Of a stretch of 64,000 nt of DNA, positions 1 through 12,893 are shown piece after piece. Under the pieces are notes generated by a model. That model saw only the letters and a program-made list of their open reading frames with translations, did no database searches and was not told where the DNA came from. Source of the stretch: Prochilodus magdalenae (taxonomy: Eukaryota > Chordata > Actinopteri > Characiformes > Prochilodontidae); the NCBI GenBank assembly GCA_024036415.1, contig JAMWET010004975.1:22501-86500 (forward strand). Reading direction: 5' to 3'. Numbering within the stretch: position 1 is the stretch's first letter; each line of letters opens with the position of its first letter. The position numbers were made by a program, and so were the translations under genes.

Positions 1-225
1 ATGTGTGTAGTGCGTGTGTGTGAGTGTGTAGTGCGTGTGTGTGTGTGTGTGAGAGTGTGTGAGTGTGTGTGTGTATGTGTGTAGTGCGTGTGTGTGTGTG
101 TGTGTGTGAGTAAGTGTGAGTGTGTATGTGTGTAGTGCGTGTGTGTGTGTATGTGTGTAGTGCGTGTGTGTGAGTGTGAGTGAGTGTGAGTGTGAGTGTG
201 AGTGTGAGTGTGTGTGAGAGCTGGT
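1..225. repeat. GT-rich simple repeat with a short higher-order period
   Basis: The stretch is almost entirely alternating GT, interrupted by recurring gtagtgcgtg and gtgagtgtga words, so it is a dinucleotide tract with a short minisatellite overlay. Open frames through it encode only S-V or C-V dipeptides and are not genes. Confidence 0.9.
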
Positions 226-260
226 ATACAGCTGTAGTATGGTTTAACTGTAACTGTAAT

Positions 261-608
261 GGTAAGGAGAGACGCCGCGGCTCCTTCAGTGACAGGCTCC
301 TCCACCTGCGGTGTGGTAAGGAGAGACGCCGCGGCTCCTTCAGTGACAGGCTCCTCCACCTGCGGTGTGGTAAGGAGAGACGCCGCGGCTCCTTCAGTGA
401 CAGGCTCCTCCACCTGCGGTGTGGTAAGGAGAGACACCGCGGCTCCTTCAGTGACAGGCTCCTCCACCTGCGGTGTGGTAAGGAGAGACACCGCGGCTCC
501 TTCAGTGACAGGCTCCTCCACCTGCGGTGTGGTAAGGAGAGACGCCGCGGCTCCTTCAGTGACAGGCTCCTCCACCTGCGGTGTGGTAAGGAGAGACGCC
601 GCGGCTCT
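261..608. repeat. 54-bp minisatellite, about 6.5 copies
   Basis: The unit begins ggtaaggagagacgccgcgg and recurs every 54 bp (261, 315, 369 and so on to 585) with only a c/t change in some copies. Because 54 is divisible by 3, several frames stay open and give an 18-residue repeat, but there is no start context, partner exon or known domain, so I treat it as non-coding. Each unit carries ggtaagga, which resembles a 5' splice site on the + strand. Confidence 0.9.
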
Positions 609-747
609 GTTCTCCCTACTGTTGTTAGGATCTACACCCAGCACCTCGCCAGGCAGAGCGCCAGACCCTCCCTGCTGTAGACACTATATGGACCCATGGA
701 TCTGTATAGTCATATGATTATTAACCGGTATTTGCTGCTGCACCTCA

Positions 748-945
748 TCACCTGTATATCACCTGTATATCACCTGCACATCACCTGTATATCACCTGCA
801 CATCACCTGTATATCACCTGTATATCACCTGCACATCACCTGCACATCACCTGCACATCACCTGTATATCACCTGTATATCACCTGCACATCACCTGCAC
901 TTCACCTGCACATCACATGTATATCACCTGTATATCACCTGCTTA
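748..945. repeat. 11-bp minisatellite (tcacctgtata / tcacctgcaca)
   Basis: Two alternating 11-bp variants, cacctgtatat and cacctgcacat, are repeated about 17 times. The CACCTG core is an E-box word, but its presence here follows simply from the repeat unit. Confidence 0.9.
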
Positions 946-1039
946 CATCCTGTACCGAATGCCAACACCGCTGTAACTCTGACTGTCTATACCCTCTATA
1001 TTTAGGTGACTGCCAAATGATCAGTATCTGTGTAGCTGG

Positions 1040-1480
1040 TATGCGTTACTGTGCGGTATCTCTCAGTAGCTGTGCAGTATCTTTCAGTAACTGTGCGGTA
1101 TCTTTCAGTAGTTCTGCAGTATCTCTCAGTAGCGGTGCGGTATCTGTGAGTAACTGTGTGGTATCTCAGTAACTGTGTGGTATTTCTCAGTAGCAGTGCA
1201 GTATCTCTCAGTAACTGTGTGGTATCTCTCAGTAGATGTGTGGTATCTCTCAGTAGCAGTGCAGTATCTCTCAGTAACAGTGTGGTATCTCTCAGTAGCT
1301 GTGCGGTGTCTCTCCGTAACTGTGCGGTATCTCTCAGTAGCGGTGCGGTATCTGTCAGTAACTGTGGTATCTCTCAGTAACTGCGGTGTCTCAGTAGCTG
1401 TGCGGTATCTCTCAGTAGCGGTGCGGTATCTCTCAGTAACTGTGCGGTGTCTCTCAGTAGCTGTGCGGTATATATGTGTG
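1040..1480. repeat. 21-bp minisatellite (gcggtatctctcagtaactgt)
   Basis: About 20 diverged copies of a 21-bp unit with cagtagc/cagtaac variants. All three forward frames remain open in places because the unit is a multiple of three. This is a repeat artefact, not coding. Confidence 0.9.
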
Positions 1481-2500
1481 TAGGTACAGTGTAACTGTAG
1501 TTTAACCCAACACTAGAGATGAATCTATTCATTGTGTATTCTGTAAACCTGAACTCTGGTCCAGTTCTGGTTCTGTGTGTGTTCTGCTGTAACAATGTTA
1601 ATTTCCCCATGTGGGATAATAAGGCTTATCTAACACCAGAACCGCCCTGCGTGTATCTGCTGGCTTGATCAGCTCGCTCCCCCTCCCCCCGCTGCGGGCC
1701 CAACCTCGGACCACCCAGGTTACTGTCCAGTGCAGGAGAGCTCACTAGGGTTTAATCTCCACTGACAGACTTTAACCTCAGATCCTAGACTAGGACTAAC
1801 CCCACAGACCCCTGGTTCTCCGCACTGACCGGGTCTGATATGAAACGGGCTAAGCGGTACAGTCGTTAATGGAAGTAAGACACGAGGGCGGAGTGAGGGA
1901 ACCGGACCGGCGGTGGAAGGTGAGCAGTGTGTCTCCGACTGATTAACCAGCAGCAGACCACCCAGAACACACCGACCTAACGCCAGGGGACCACCAGGTC
2001 TGGTCCGCTCTCCTGGGCTGCGTTAGTCCTCATTTAGTGTTCAGTGTTTCAGTACAGCTGAGTTCCTCTCAGAACCAGGCCCAAAAGAACCTGACCAGTT
2101 TATTTCACATGGCCAACCGGTAAACCAGCCGACTCAGAACATTCTCAGGCCTCTCACGCTCAGAACCTCAGAGGGTAGAGGGTTAGGGTTGGCTCTGGAC
2201 CCGACTCCTTACACAGATGGGCCTTGCAGGTGTCAATGTTCTCGCCCTGGACCCGGACTGGAACCGGAGGGGTGCTTGTTCTCCGAGGGTTCCACTACAA
2301 AGCTCCTTTGTCTTCTTGCTGCCGTTTAGCTTGGAAACCAACAAACCGGTTGCTATGGTGAGCTCCAGTAAGCCCGTTGCTAAGGTGACCTCCAACAAAC
2401 CCTCTGTTATGGTTGCTACGGTGATGACGACTCCTCAGGCGGCCAGTCAGCGCAGGAGGCGGGGTTTGCCGGAATACGGGTGGGGTGTGGAGGTGAATAA
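1481..2500. other. Unique sequence without a recognisable gene
   Basis: I see no splice-bounded exon, domain or RNA gene. Around 2365-2480 the words ggttgct.cggtgatg, aggcggggtttg and aatacgggtgggg recur at 9728-9845, so an old interspersed element is probably present in both places. Confidence 0.5.
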
Positions 2501-2504
2501 ATGC

Positions 2505-2625
2505 CCCCCTTTAAGGCGGAGACGGAGAAGACCCGCTCAGGCCAGGGGTCCACGCCTCCGCTGCTTCTACAGGGCTGCTGGATGGAGACCACCAGGATGG
2601 AGGGCTGCTCGGATCAAGGTAGACC
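2505..2625 (+). promoter_or_regulatory. Possible degenerate leader module upstream of ZNF-1
   Basis: The run gagacggagaag, then cgcctccgct, then acagggctgctggatggaga follows the same order as the core of the leader modules found upstream of the other zinc-finger genes (gaaggagaag, cgcctccgct, acagtgctgctggaggga). The CTCF-like head and NRF1-like tail are not recognisable here. If real, it is a decayed copy belonging to ZNF-1. The match is by eye and weak. Confidence 0.3.
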
Positions 2626-2686
2626 ACACTTCCGTAGCGTTTCCCGGTCACTAGGCTTAAGCTGGCTTCCCATTCGTAGTTCCCCG

Positions 2687-2733
2687 GTCCACCTTAAATG
2701 GCCCTTGTAACTACTGGACCATTTAAGGTGGAA
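2687..2733. repeat. Foldback hairpin element, copy 1
   Basis: The 13-base arms ccaccttaaatgg (2689-2701) and ccatttaaggtgg (2719-2731) are perfect inverted complements separated by a 17-base loop. The same palindrome with longer arms occurs at 12107-12169, so this is a small dispersed foldback or MITE-like element rather than a chance hairpin. Confidence 0.6.
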
Positions 2734-2734
2734 C

Positions 2735-3498
2735 AGGAAAACGCGGACAAGCGAGCACCTGCAGCTCAAGCTAACTACAACATAGGGAATACACAACCTT
2801 AAAGGTAAACATGACGTCATAGCCCTCTTAGATCCCCCGTACGAGCTCCGGAGGGAGAGCTTAGCCGAGGTCCCTGCTGCTCCCTGATGGGACTAGCAAA
2901 GGCTAGGAGCCGATGCTAACGGGATTAGCATTATTCCGACCAGAGGACTGTTCATATTTACACACTCCACACACAACACACACTCGGTCGGGTTCTACAC
3001 CTGGTTCTGTGTACATGTGGGCACCCATGGGTGCAGAACCATCATTCGTATTAGCCAGTAAGCTAACTAGCATCAGCGGTCAGGCTAACTAGCCTGTAGC
3101 CGAGTTAAAGGCTCTAAAGTAAACAGTAACCAGCGGAACCGGCACCAGATCGATCATCTCGGTTATCCTGGGGTTCCAGGTGTTCCTCAGGCAGGAGTTA
3201 AAGGTTCTAGATCTGTAGTTTGCTTGGTGTTTTGGTGACTTCTTGTTGTTTTGAGAGAAAACGCCCCGAGAGCTCTACTACATTAAACCGTGTACATACA
3301 CACGAACCTCACGGGAACCAGCACACCCGGAGATCTGGGTCAGAACCGGGAGATCAGGATCAGAACCGGGAGGCCAACTAAACTGCTTTCTGTTTTCCAG
3401 AGATCCTGGTGAAGGAGATCTCAGGACTAGAACAAAAGCCCTGTTCAGAGGAGCTGTACCTGTGCTGCCCACCCGGAAGTAAGTCTCTACTGTCGGTA
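2735..3498. other. No gene seen
   Basis: Mixed unique sequence. Short open frames have no domain or neighbouring exon support. Confidence 0.5.
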
Positions 3499-3712
3499 AC
3501 GATGGACGGGTGGGTGGATGGTTGGATGAATGGACAGACGGGTGGGTGGATGGTTGGATAAATGGACGGCTGGTTGGATAAATGGACGGACGGGTGGGCG
3601 GATGGTTGGATGAATGGACGGACGGGTGGGTGGAGGGTTGGATGAATGAATGGACGGACGGGTGGGTGGAGGGTTGGATGAATGAATGGACGGACGGGTG
3701 GGTGGATAGAGC
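3499..3712. repeat. TGGA/TGGG-rich minisatellite
   Basis: Imperfect copies of a roughly 30-bp unit built from gatggacgggtgggtgga and ggttggatgaatg. The repeat-encoded M/D/G/W peptide is not regarded as a gene. Confidence 0.85.
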
Positions 3713-4825
3713 GTTATTAATGTACAGTTATAATATGATATGGACAGTGCTCGGTGGAGACTGGTATGCGGTGGTGGGGTGGGGTGGACCTGATGCTTGG
3801 TTACGGGTGGAGAGAGCAGATTGAGTGACCAGGTCTCTGACCTGCAGGGTAGTATACGGGGTAATGGGTGCGGCGCAGTGAAGTGTCTGGTGTCCTGGTG
3901 ACTGTACTGTCCTGAAAGCAGAGGCGGGTTTAGTCACTGTGCCCGTGTAGTTGCGGTTCCCGGGAGGTAGGGCGTGTGTGGCGTGTAAACGCTTTAAGGT
4001 CCAGTCTGATGGCCGCTGGCCGCGTCCGAGGCGCCCATCAGGCCCTTACAGCTTTTACGTGATTGGTTACTGGCTGCGGTCGTGTGTGTGCTGGTGCTTC
4101 GTTAACCTTGTTTACCTGCTGGAGTGAAATCCGTAGCTCCGAGCTGTGAAGCCAGGAATGCTAGGATTAACAGTCCGGTATGTCTGGTTACTATGGACAC
4201 AGGGACATGCGTAGCAAGCATGCAGATGCCTCAGCCGCTGAACTCCAGCATGTCTGCAGTGCTGCGTGAGCTGGTGTGAACATCACTCGGGCTCTGGTCA
4301 TACACCAGTATACTTACCCATGGTTCCTTGTTCCTGCATCATTCCCCAGATTTTGATCTTCACTGATGGTCACGTTGGCCGCCTGTCCAGCCGCTGTGAC
4401 TTCTCCTCCGTTTGAGTTGAAGTTCCCTCTGTTCCCTGAATTAACCCTCAGATTTACGGAGTGTCTGATTGGTCTGTGTTGATGTCATGTCCAGCTTGGG
4501 TGTAGATGTCGCATGGTGCCCACGCACTCTCGTGTGATGGTGGTGTAAATTACTGAGGAGCGATGTTCCGTAGGTTCTCCGTCTTTGACATGGATGTCTG
4601 GAATAACGTTCTGGGAGGGGAACCTGCATTCAGGCTCAAGAAACTCCAAACGTGAGGAAGGTTAGGAGTTAGCGTTAGCGGCCTTGTCCTCTGCCTGTTC
4701 CGTTTGCCCAACCATAGTGGGTGTAGTAATGGCCATCGTTCAACCAGGTCAGATCCTCTATGGTGCTCAAAAGGAACATCGGTGTAGCAGCTCTGCCCCA
4801 GTCAGAACCTCCGGGGACATGCAGT
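3713..4825. other. No gene seen; probable 5' flank or intron of ZNF-1
   Basis: Unique sequence without domain-bearing frames. It may contain a first exon of ZNF-1, but no leader module or convincing splice donor could be pinned down. Confidence 0.4.
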
Positions 4826-6631
<1,806 letters not shown>

Positions 6632-7800
6632 CTCCAGCAGGACCTCATCACCGCACATGGATCGCCATGTGTTAATCACAGTGCTGGTGTTCAGGTCCGA
6701 GTGCTGGAAGTTTGTTCAGGCAGGTTTACCTCACATGTACAGTGTTGAGTTGACTGAGCGGAGCTCAGAGATTGGTCGTGTATATGACCAGCAGGATCGG
6801 TGATCCGGTGATCCGGTGATCCGGTTGTCCGTGGGAGCCTGTCCCTTTGAAGCGTAGTTTTCCTGTAAGTTATTAAAGTCAATCGTTTCTGTGTGTTTAA
6901 ATGAATTCACTACTTAAAGTTTCCTTAAAGTTAATAATTCTGATTCCTCATAAGCGTGTCGGGCGCCCCGCCCGCGCTGCATCCTGTGCTCTAAAGTGAC
7001 GTGGTGTAACTCTTATCTTTCAGGAAAGACATTCTGCATGTGTTTTGGTTTGCTAACAGCTAATATCGGTTTTAGCTAGCTACAAGTGCTGTTTATGCTT
7101 ATGGGTCATTCTCTGTTGTCGTAGCAACTGCTGTTCATCTTTGAGGCAGTGAATATTTATCAGGAATAAATTCCAGAAATTTGATGGATGTGTGTCTGTT
7201 TCTAAATTAACCAACAAAAACCATAAAATATTTTAGAATTTAATAGAGATTATTGTGGTGATGATGATGATGATGATGAAGATCAGAATATTGATGTTAC
7301 AGATTTTGTGTACAACTAACATCAGATTTGACTGGTGAATCTTGAAAAGAAGTGGAACTTGATTGAATCTGATCTGCCTGTGAGCTAGCGGTCTAATCTG
7401 TGTCGTGGTTATTTGATGCATGGTCAGTGAAATTTCCCCTTCCCCTTAAAACCAGACTGAAATACTGCCGCTCTGATGGTGATGTCAGAAGTGTCACTGT
7501 CCAGAACATGAAACAGATCCAGTGCAGTATCTCTGGGGGTTAGTGTAACCGGATGTGCAGCCCTGTGGCGGAGGAGTCACCCCACGTTCAGTTCATCCCA
7601 GTCAGAAAGCTCTTCCAGAGTCGGAATGTTCAGTGTGTCACTCTCTACCTTCATTCAGGCTCCATTCCTCTCAGGAGACCCCCTTTCAGCTCCTGCTAGA
7701 AGCTGGTTCAGCATGTGCTACTTCTTCTCACATCCAGATAACCCCAAACACATTCAGTGGTGTTGAGGTTCTAGACTCTGTGTGTCTCCTTTTCTCAGTG
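6632..7800 (+). other. ZNF-1 3' flank; candidate polyadenylation signals
   Basis: ATTAAA occurs at 6872-6877 and AATAAA at 7165-7170, either of which could end the ZNF-1 transcript. A short (atg)n tract lies near 7260-7280. No other gene is seen. Confidence 0.45.
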
Positions 7801-7804
7801 AGGA

Positions 7805-8850
7805 GCTTCTGAACAGGAGTGGAGTTAGGTGTTCTCCTCTCTCTGATCTGAAGCAGGAGTGGAGTTAGGTGTTCTCCTCTCTCTGATCTGAAGCAGGAGT
7901 GGAGTTAGGTGTTCTCCTCTCTCTGATCTGAAGCAGGAGTGGAGTTAGGTGTTCTCCTCTCTCTGATCTGAAGCGGGAGTGGAGTTAGGTGTTCTCCTCT
8001 CTCTCTGATCTGAAGCGGGAGTGGAGTTAGGTGTTCTCCTCTCTCTCTGATCTGAAGCGGGAGTGGAGTTAGGTGTTCTCCTCTCTCTGATCTGAAGCGG
8101 GAGTGGAGTTAGGTGTTCTCCTCTCTCTGATCTGAAGCGGGAGTGTCCTACTATCTCTCACGTATCGTGGAAAGCCTGGTGATGGTCGGTGGAGTTAGGT
8201 GTTCTCCTCTCTCTCTGATCTGAAGCGGGAGTGGAGTTAGGTGTTCTCCTCTCTCAGATCTGAAGCGGGAGTGGAGTTAGGTGTTCTCCTCTCTCTGATC
8301 TGAAGCAGGAGTGGAGTTAGGTGTTCTCCTCTCTCTGATCTGAAGCGGGAGTGGAGTTAGGTGTTCTCCTCTCTCTCTGATCTGAAGCGGGAGTGGAGTT
8401 AGGTGTTCTCCTCTCTCTCTGATCTGAAGCGGGAGTGGAGTTAGGTGTTCTCCTCTCTCTCTGATCTGAAGCGGGAGTGGAGTCAGGTGTTCTCCTCTCT
8501 CTCTGATCTGAAGCGGGAGTGGAGTCAGGTGTTCTCCTCTCTCAGATCTGAAGCGGGAGTGGAGTTAGGTGTTCTCCTCTCTCAGATCTGAAGCGGGAGT
8601 GGAGTCAGGTGTTCTCCTCTCTCTCTGATCTGAAGCGGGAGTGGAGTCAGGTGTCCTCCTCTCTCTCTGATCTGAAGCGGGAGTGGAGTTAGGTGTTCTC
8701 CTCTCTCTCTGATCTGAAGCGGGAGTGGAGTTAGGTGTTCTCCTCTCTCAGATCTGAAGCGGGAGTGGAGTTAGGTGTTCTCCTCTCTCTCAGATCTGAA
8801 GCGGGAGTGGAGTTAGGTGTTCTCCTCTCTCAGATCTGAAGCGGGAGAGG
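7805..8850. repeat. 40/42-bp minisatellite, about 25 copies
   Basis: The unit gtggagttaggtgttctcct followed by ctctctgatctgaagcggga recurs throughout. Copies differ by a CT dinucleotide (40 versus 42 bp) and by a/g in gaagc(a/g)gga. One unrelated block of about 40 bp interrupts it at about 8150-8190. Confidence 0.9.
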
Positions 8851-9882
8851 AGTTACGGAGTTTAGGTGCTGTATGTCTGACGGGGCAGTGTTGGTGGTCT
8901 ACCAGGTCCTGTGGATGGTGGTTAGGGTTCCTGTTGTCCTCTTTAATCTTCTCCAGGTTCAGAAGCTCCTCCTGTAATCTCCTCACCCGTATCTCCTGAG
9001 GGAGCCCTAACCTGTACTTACAGGCTGTTTTGACTGGGGGTGGGCTGAACGAAGGGTGGTCTCTGACTGCTCAGTGCTGCAGCAGTAGGCTGTTGTAGAA
9101 CCCGGGTGGTTCTGGCCGTGCTGGAACACCTGATCAGTTACGCGAGCAGTGAAGCAGGTGAGTCTGTGTTCTGCTGTAACTGGCTGGTTTGGTGCTGCTG
9201 TAAAGCAGGCGTGGTGTGTTGGGGTGGGGGTGGTGGTGTTGGCTGGTTCTGCTGTTGGGGATCTGCTGGAAGATGATTGGCTGTAATATCTGATACCTGT
9301 GTGGGATGTTCTGTGATGATGTTGATGTCTAGCTGGTTCGCACCACAGCGATGCCTCTGGGTTTAAAGAGGCGGTTATGTTTTATGAGCACGCTGTTTCG
9401 TGTCACTTCCTGTTTGTGCTGCTCTGGCTGATACTTCCTGGTGTGTTTTGATTGGCCCGTTTGTTTTAATAAAGTGATATTTCTGCTGCTGTCCCTGGTG
9501 AACGTCTCAGTTTGTCTTGACACAGACAGGGGAGGTTAGATTTCAGCCTGAATGAGGTAAGTGTGAATGAACTGGGTTCTCTGGTGGTAGAACCTCCTGT
9601 AGTACTGTAGAACGTGTTCAGACTGCTGGGTGTTAGGTGGGTGCTAATGAAACATCAGGTTCTACTTCATTAGAGGTTTCATCTGGAGGTGTTGAGCAAT
9701 GTAGCTGGAGATCCTCTGTGTTCTGTGGTTGCTATGGTGATGTCAACACCTTCTCACCTGGCCAGTCGCCGAGCTGCACGTGTGATCAGCAAGCCAATCG
9801 TAGCACAGAAGGCGGGGTTTGTCTCAATACGGGTGGGATTAAAAACTACTCGACCAGTCTGTGTGATGACGTGTTTCCAGTG
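8851..9882. other. No gene seen; old interspersed element near 9730-9845
   Basis: The segment 9728-9845 shares ordered words (ggttgctatggtgatg, aggcggggtttg, aatacgggtggg) with 2400-2485. The rest is unique, with no supported exon. Confidence 0.45.
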
Positions 9883-10165
9883 TAGTTCCCCTCCAGTCCA
9901 GGTGGGGGCGCTGATTGTATCGGTGTAGTCCCCCTCCAGTCCAGGTGGGGGCGCTGATTGTTTCAGTGCGGTTCTCCAGCAGCTCCAGTAAAGGAGAGAA
10001 GGAGAAGCTCCGCTCTGATCTCCACCCCGCCCCTCCTCCGCTCTTCCACAGTGCTGCTGGAGGGAGGTGAACAGGAGCTGCTCTGTTTAACAGCGCTACA
10101 GGGGCTTTCTACTGCACATGCGCCCTGACGCTCGGAGAGACGCTCGCTTTCACCTGAGAACCTGA
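9883..10165 (+). promoter_or_regulatory. Leader module A (tandem CTCF-like boxes plus NRF1-like box)
   Basis: Two copies of ccaggtgggggcgct (9898-9912 and 9941-9955, 43 bp apart) are followed by gaaggagaagctccgc, cctccgct, cacagtgctgctggaggga, ggtgaacaggagctgctctg, ctacaggggctttctactg and tgcacatgcgcc (10113-10124). The same ordered words occur upstream of most zinc-finger genes in the window. I infer a promoter plus start of a first exon. Its own gene body appears to be deleted down to a finger relic at 10284; alternatively it may serve ZNF-2. Confidence 0.6.
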
Positions 10166-10283
10166 GACAGCTCGGTTGTCGTTCTCTCCAGCTGAGGTTC
10201 TGTATAGTGGTTCGGTAAAGGTGGTACCGGTTGGATCGTGGATCTCTGAAGTGCTAATCCCGGACTAAACTGGCGGGTTGACC

Positions 10284-10345
10284 CGGGTACTGGAGAGACG
10301 CCGCATTCCTGCTCAGTGTGGGCGGGGCTTCAGACACTCAAACAG
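10284..10345 (+). pseudogene. Relic of a zinc-finger C-terminal finger
   Basis: The words ggagagacgccgcattcctg, ctcagtgtgggcgg, and cttcagacactcaaac line up in order with the last-finger region of ZNF-3 (ggagagaagccgtattcctg, gcagagtgcgga, cttcagacattccaac). The reading frame is broken by a small deletion, no stop-to-start context remains, and no upstream fingers survive. It sits about 120 bp after leader module A, whose downstream homology to module D ends just before it. This suggests an internal deletion that removed nearly all of a gene. Confidence 0.55.
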
Positions 10346-10972
10346 GAGAACACACCTGTCCGCGCGGATTAAGGCCGATACAGGTCATTCCTGCCGGCCA
10401 GCTCATGTACTTCCCTAGGGCAGGCTGCTGATCTCACTTCCTGTTTGGTATATTAATTATTTAATGATCTGCTCTAATATTCACCCTGATTTACAGAGAG
10501 CTGAGCTGAGTCTGTGTGCAGTACTACCACACCGTGCAGCTTCGTGTGAACCACTGATCCACTGGTGTTTAAAATTCCTTCACCAATAAACACTTTTGAA
10601 GACACTTCCTGTTCCTCAGGGTTGTTTCTTAAAGTCCTGAATATTTTATGAGTTCATAACTACTGTAAACTTAAACTAGTGACTAAGAGAATCTGTAATC
10701 AGAGTTTACAGTTTAAACCTCTTTGTGTTGGTCCCAGAAATGATTTCCGGTTTGGGAGTTATCGGACTCCTGCTGAAACAACCTTAAAGCTGGAAACCAG
10801 AGTAAACCACGAATACCGACAGATAGAAACTCTCACAGATTTATTTATTTATTTATTTATTTATTTGTTAGTTTGTTTGTTAATGTTGAAAAGCAGGTCC
10901 CAGCTGTGATGTCATAGATGCTGAATTATGTGTTTATGTAAATTAATATATTTGATCTGCTCTCAGTTTAAT
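10346..10972. other. No gene seen
   Basis: Unique sequence with a short (TTTA)n tract at about 10838-10865. Confidence 0.5.
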
Positions 10973-10973
10973 A

Positions 10974-11595
10974 TCCTCCTACCCTAACACACTCCCACTG
11001 AACATCTACCCTAACACACTCCCACTGAACATCTACCCTAACACACTCCCACTGAACATCTACCCTAACACACTCCCACTGAACATCTACCCAAGGACAA
11101 TCCCTCTGAACATCTACCCTAACTCACTCCCACTGAACATCTACCCTAACTCACTCCCACTGAACATCTACCCTATCACTCCCACTGAACATCTACCCTA
11201 ACACACTCCCACTGAACATCTACCCTAACTCACTCCCACTGAACATCTACCCTAACTCACTCCCACTGAACATCTACCCTAACACACTCCCACTGAACAT
11301 CTACCCTAACACACTCCCACTGAACATCTACCCTAACACACTCCCACTGAACATCTACCCTAACTCACTCCCACTGAACATCTACCCTAACTCACTCCCA
11401 CTGAACATCTACCCTAACACACTCCTAACACACACTACCCTAAACATCTACCCTAACTCACCCTGAAACTCACTCCCACTACCCTAACACATCTACCCTA
11501 ACTCACTCCCACTGAACATCTACCCTAACACACTCCCACTGAACATCTACCCTAACACACTCCCACTGAACATCTACCCTAACACACTCCCACCG
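10974..11595. repeat. 27-bp minisatellite (taccctaacacactcccact...), about 22 copies
   Basis: The unit taccctaacacactcccact plus gaacatc is repeated with aca/act variants. A disordered patch lies near 11420-11490. The ccctaa words are coincidental to the unit and do not make this telomeric. Confidence 0.92.
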
Positions 11596-11659
11596 GAGCC
11601 TCAGCAGTGACTCTGCAGAGGCGCTGTCTGATCAGTCATCCATCGCTTCACTACACTAG

Positions 11660-11916
11660 CGAGGAGGCGGGCGCTCCAGCAGGGGGCGCTACTGCTCCGT
11701 GGAGAAACTCCAGTGATCTCCGTCCCCGCCTCCGCTCTTCCACAGTGCTGCTGGAGGGAGGTGAACAGGAGCTGCTCTGATGAAGGTAGAACTCTGTTTA
11801 ATAGCTCTACAGGGGCTTTCTACTGCACATGCGCACTGATGCTCGGAGAGGCGAACACTTTTAGTACAGCAGAGTGGGATATGGAGACAGCTTATTATCC
11901 AGACCCGCCTGCGTAG
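11660..11916 (+). promoter_or_regulatory. Leader module B (best CTCF match plus NRF1-like box)
   Basis: ccagcagggggcgct at 11676-11690 fits every position of the CTCF core as I know it (CCASYAGRKGGCRS). It is followed by cctccgct, cacagtgctgctggaggga, ggtgaacaggagctgctctg, tgaaggtagaactctgttta and tgcacatgcgca (11823-11834), then a short ORF, ATG at 11881 to TAG at 11916 (METAYYPDPPA). It is probably the promoter/first exon of ZNF-2, whose exon begins 2.6 kb downstream. No transcript evidence is available. Confidence 0.6.
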
Positions 11917-12345
11917 GAACGTTACTCTATCTAGAACCTCAGCTCTGGGAGACAGAGTGTTTAGCATAGCTGCAGGATGCTATCAGCTCACGGCTGGTGT
12001 GTAGGAGGGTTGGAGGCTGCAGACCCTCCTTCATATGTCCCGCGGGGTCTCGCTGGAGGTCTGCTGCATCATGGCGAGGATTCAGTTAGCCTCTTGTCCT
12101 TATTGGCCGTTCCATCTTAAATGGTGCAGTCGCCACGATGTAACTGCTGCACTATTTAAGGTGGAACGGGTAGTTCGATCGGGCAGTTGTCCTCAGACAG
12201 GTTTCATGGTTCCAGGTTTAGACCCCCTTAAACAGTGGGAGGGAATTAGCACTGGGGCTCCTTTAGGTTACTGTCAGTGAGAACGTGGTGGAGACGACCA
12301 TACTGAGTCTTTAGTGGGTGATATGCTTCTCTGAGAAGGGTGGTG
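11917..12345. other. Intron or flank with a foldback element
   Basis: Contains the foldback described separately at 12107-12169. No gene is seen in the remainder. Confidence 0.45.
12107..12169. repeat. Foldback hairpin element, copy 2
   Basis: Arms 12107-12129 (ccgttccatcttaaatggtg then cag) and 12147-12169 (ctgcactatttaaggtggaa then cgg) are inverted complements at about 21 of 23 positions, with a 17-base loop. Same family as 2687-2733. Confidence 0.65.
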
Positions 12346-12347
12346 CT

Positions 12348-12602
12348 TTAAGGGTTCTGTGTAGAACCATGACCACTCAAAGGTACCGCTTTATGCTTGT
12401 GGCTGGTGAAACGGTTCTCCAGACTGTTGTTGCTGTATATGGTTCTGTGTAGAACCTTGTTTTTAAAGAGAGTTATTATCCTCTGTTGTTTACATTTTGG
12501 CATCTGGACAATAGCAGAACCCCCTTTTTTAGAACCATGTAGAACACCATCAATCTGAAGACCCATTTCATAGCCATTGCATTTACTAAAGAACCTTCGA
12601 GA
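12348..12602. mobile_element. Possible MITE-like element rich in GGTTCT/AGAACC palindromes
   Basis: The segment contains repeated ggttctgtgtagaacc-type words in both orientations and closes with aaagaaccttcgagaac. Comparable words occur at 35860-36030 and 52740-52970. No transposase is present, and I could not define exact ends. Confidence 0.4.
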
Positions 12603-12621
12603 ACTACCGTGGTGAGCTTAT

Positions 12622-12893
12622 ATATGCATTCATACACACTTCATACACGCTTCATATGCACCTCATACACGCTTCATACACACTTCATACAAGCTTCATA
12701 TGCATTCATACGCACTTCATATATGCTCCATATGCATTCATACACATTTCATACACGCTTTATATGCACTTCATACACGCTTCATACACGCTTTATATGC
12801 ACTTCATACATGCTTCATATGCACTTCATACATGCTTCATACACACTTCATACATGCTTCATACACACTTCATACATGCTTCATACACACTGC
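12622..12893. repeat. 11/12-bp minisatellite (cttcatacacac / cttcatatgca)
   Basis: Short cttcatacacg, cttcatatgca and cttcatacatg words are tandemly arranged. The derived H-F-I-H-A-S-Y peptides in each frame are artefacts. Confidence 0.9.

Noticed and set aside
2217..2654. 145-codon + strand frame near the ZNF-1 side
   Set aside because: No domain; it overlaps an old repeat and a degenerate leader module, and nothing supports translation.
10974..11595. CCCTAA-like words as a telomere array
   Set aside because: The real period is 27 bp with only one ccctaa per unit.
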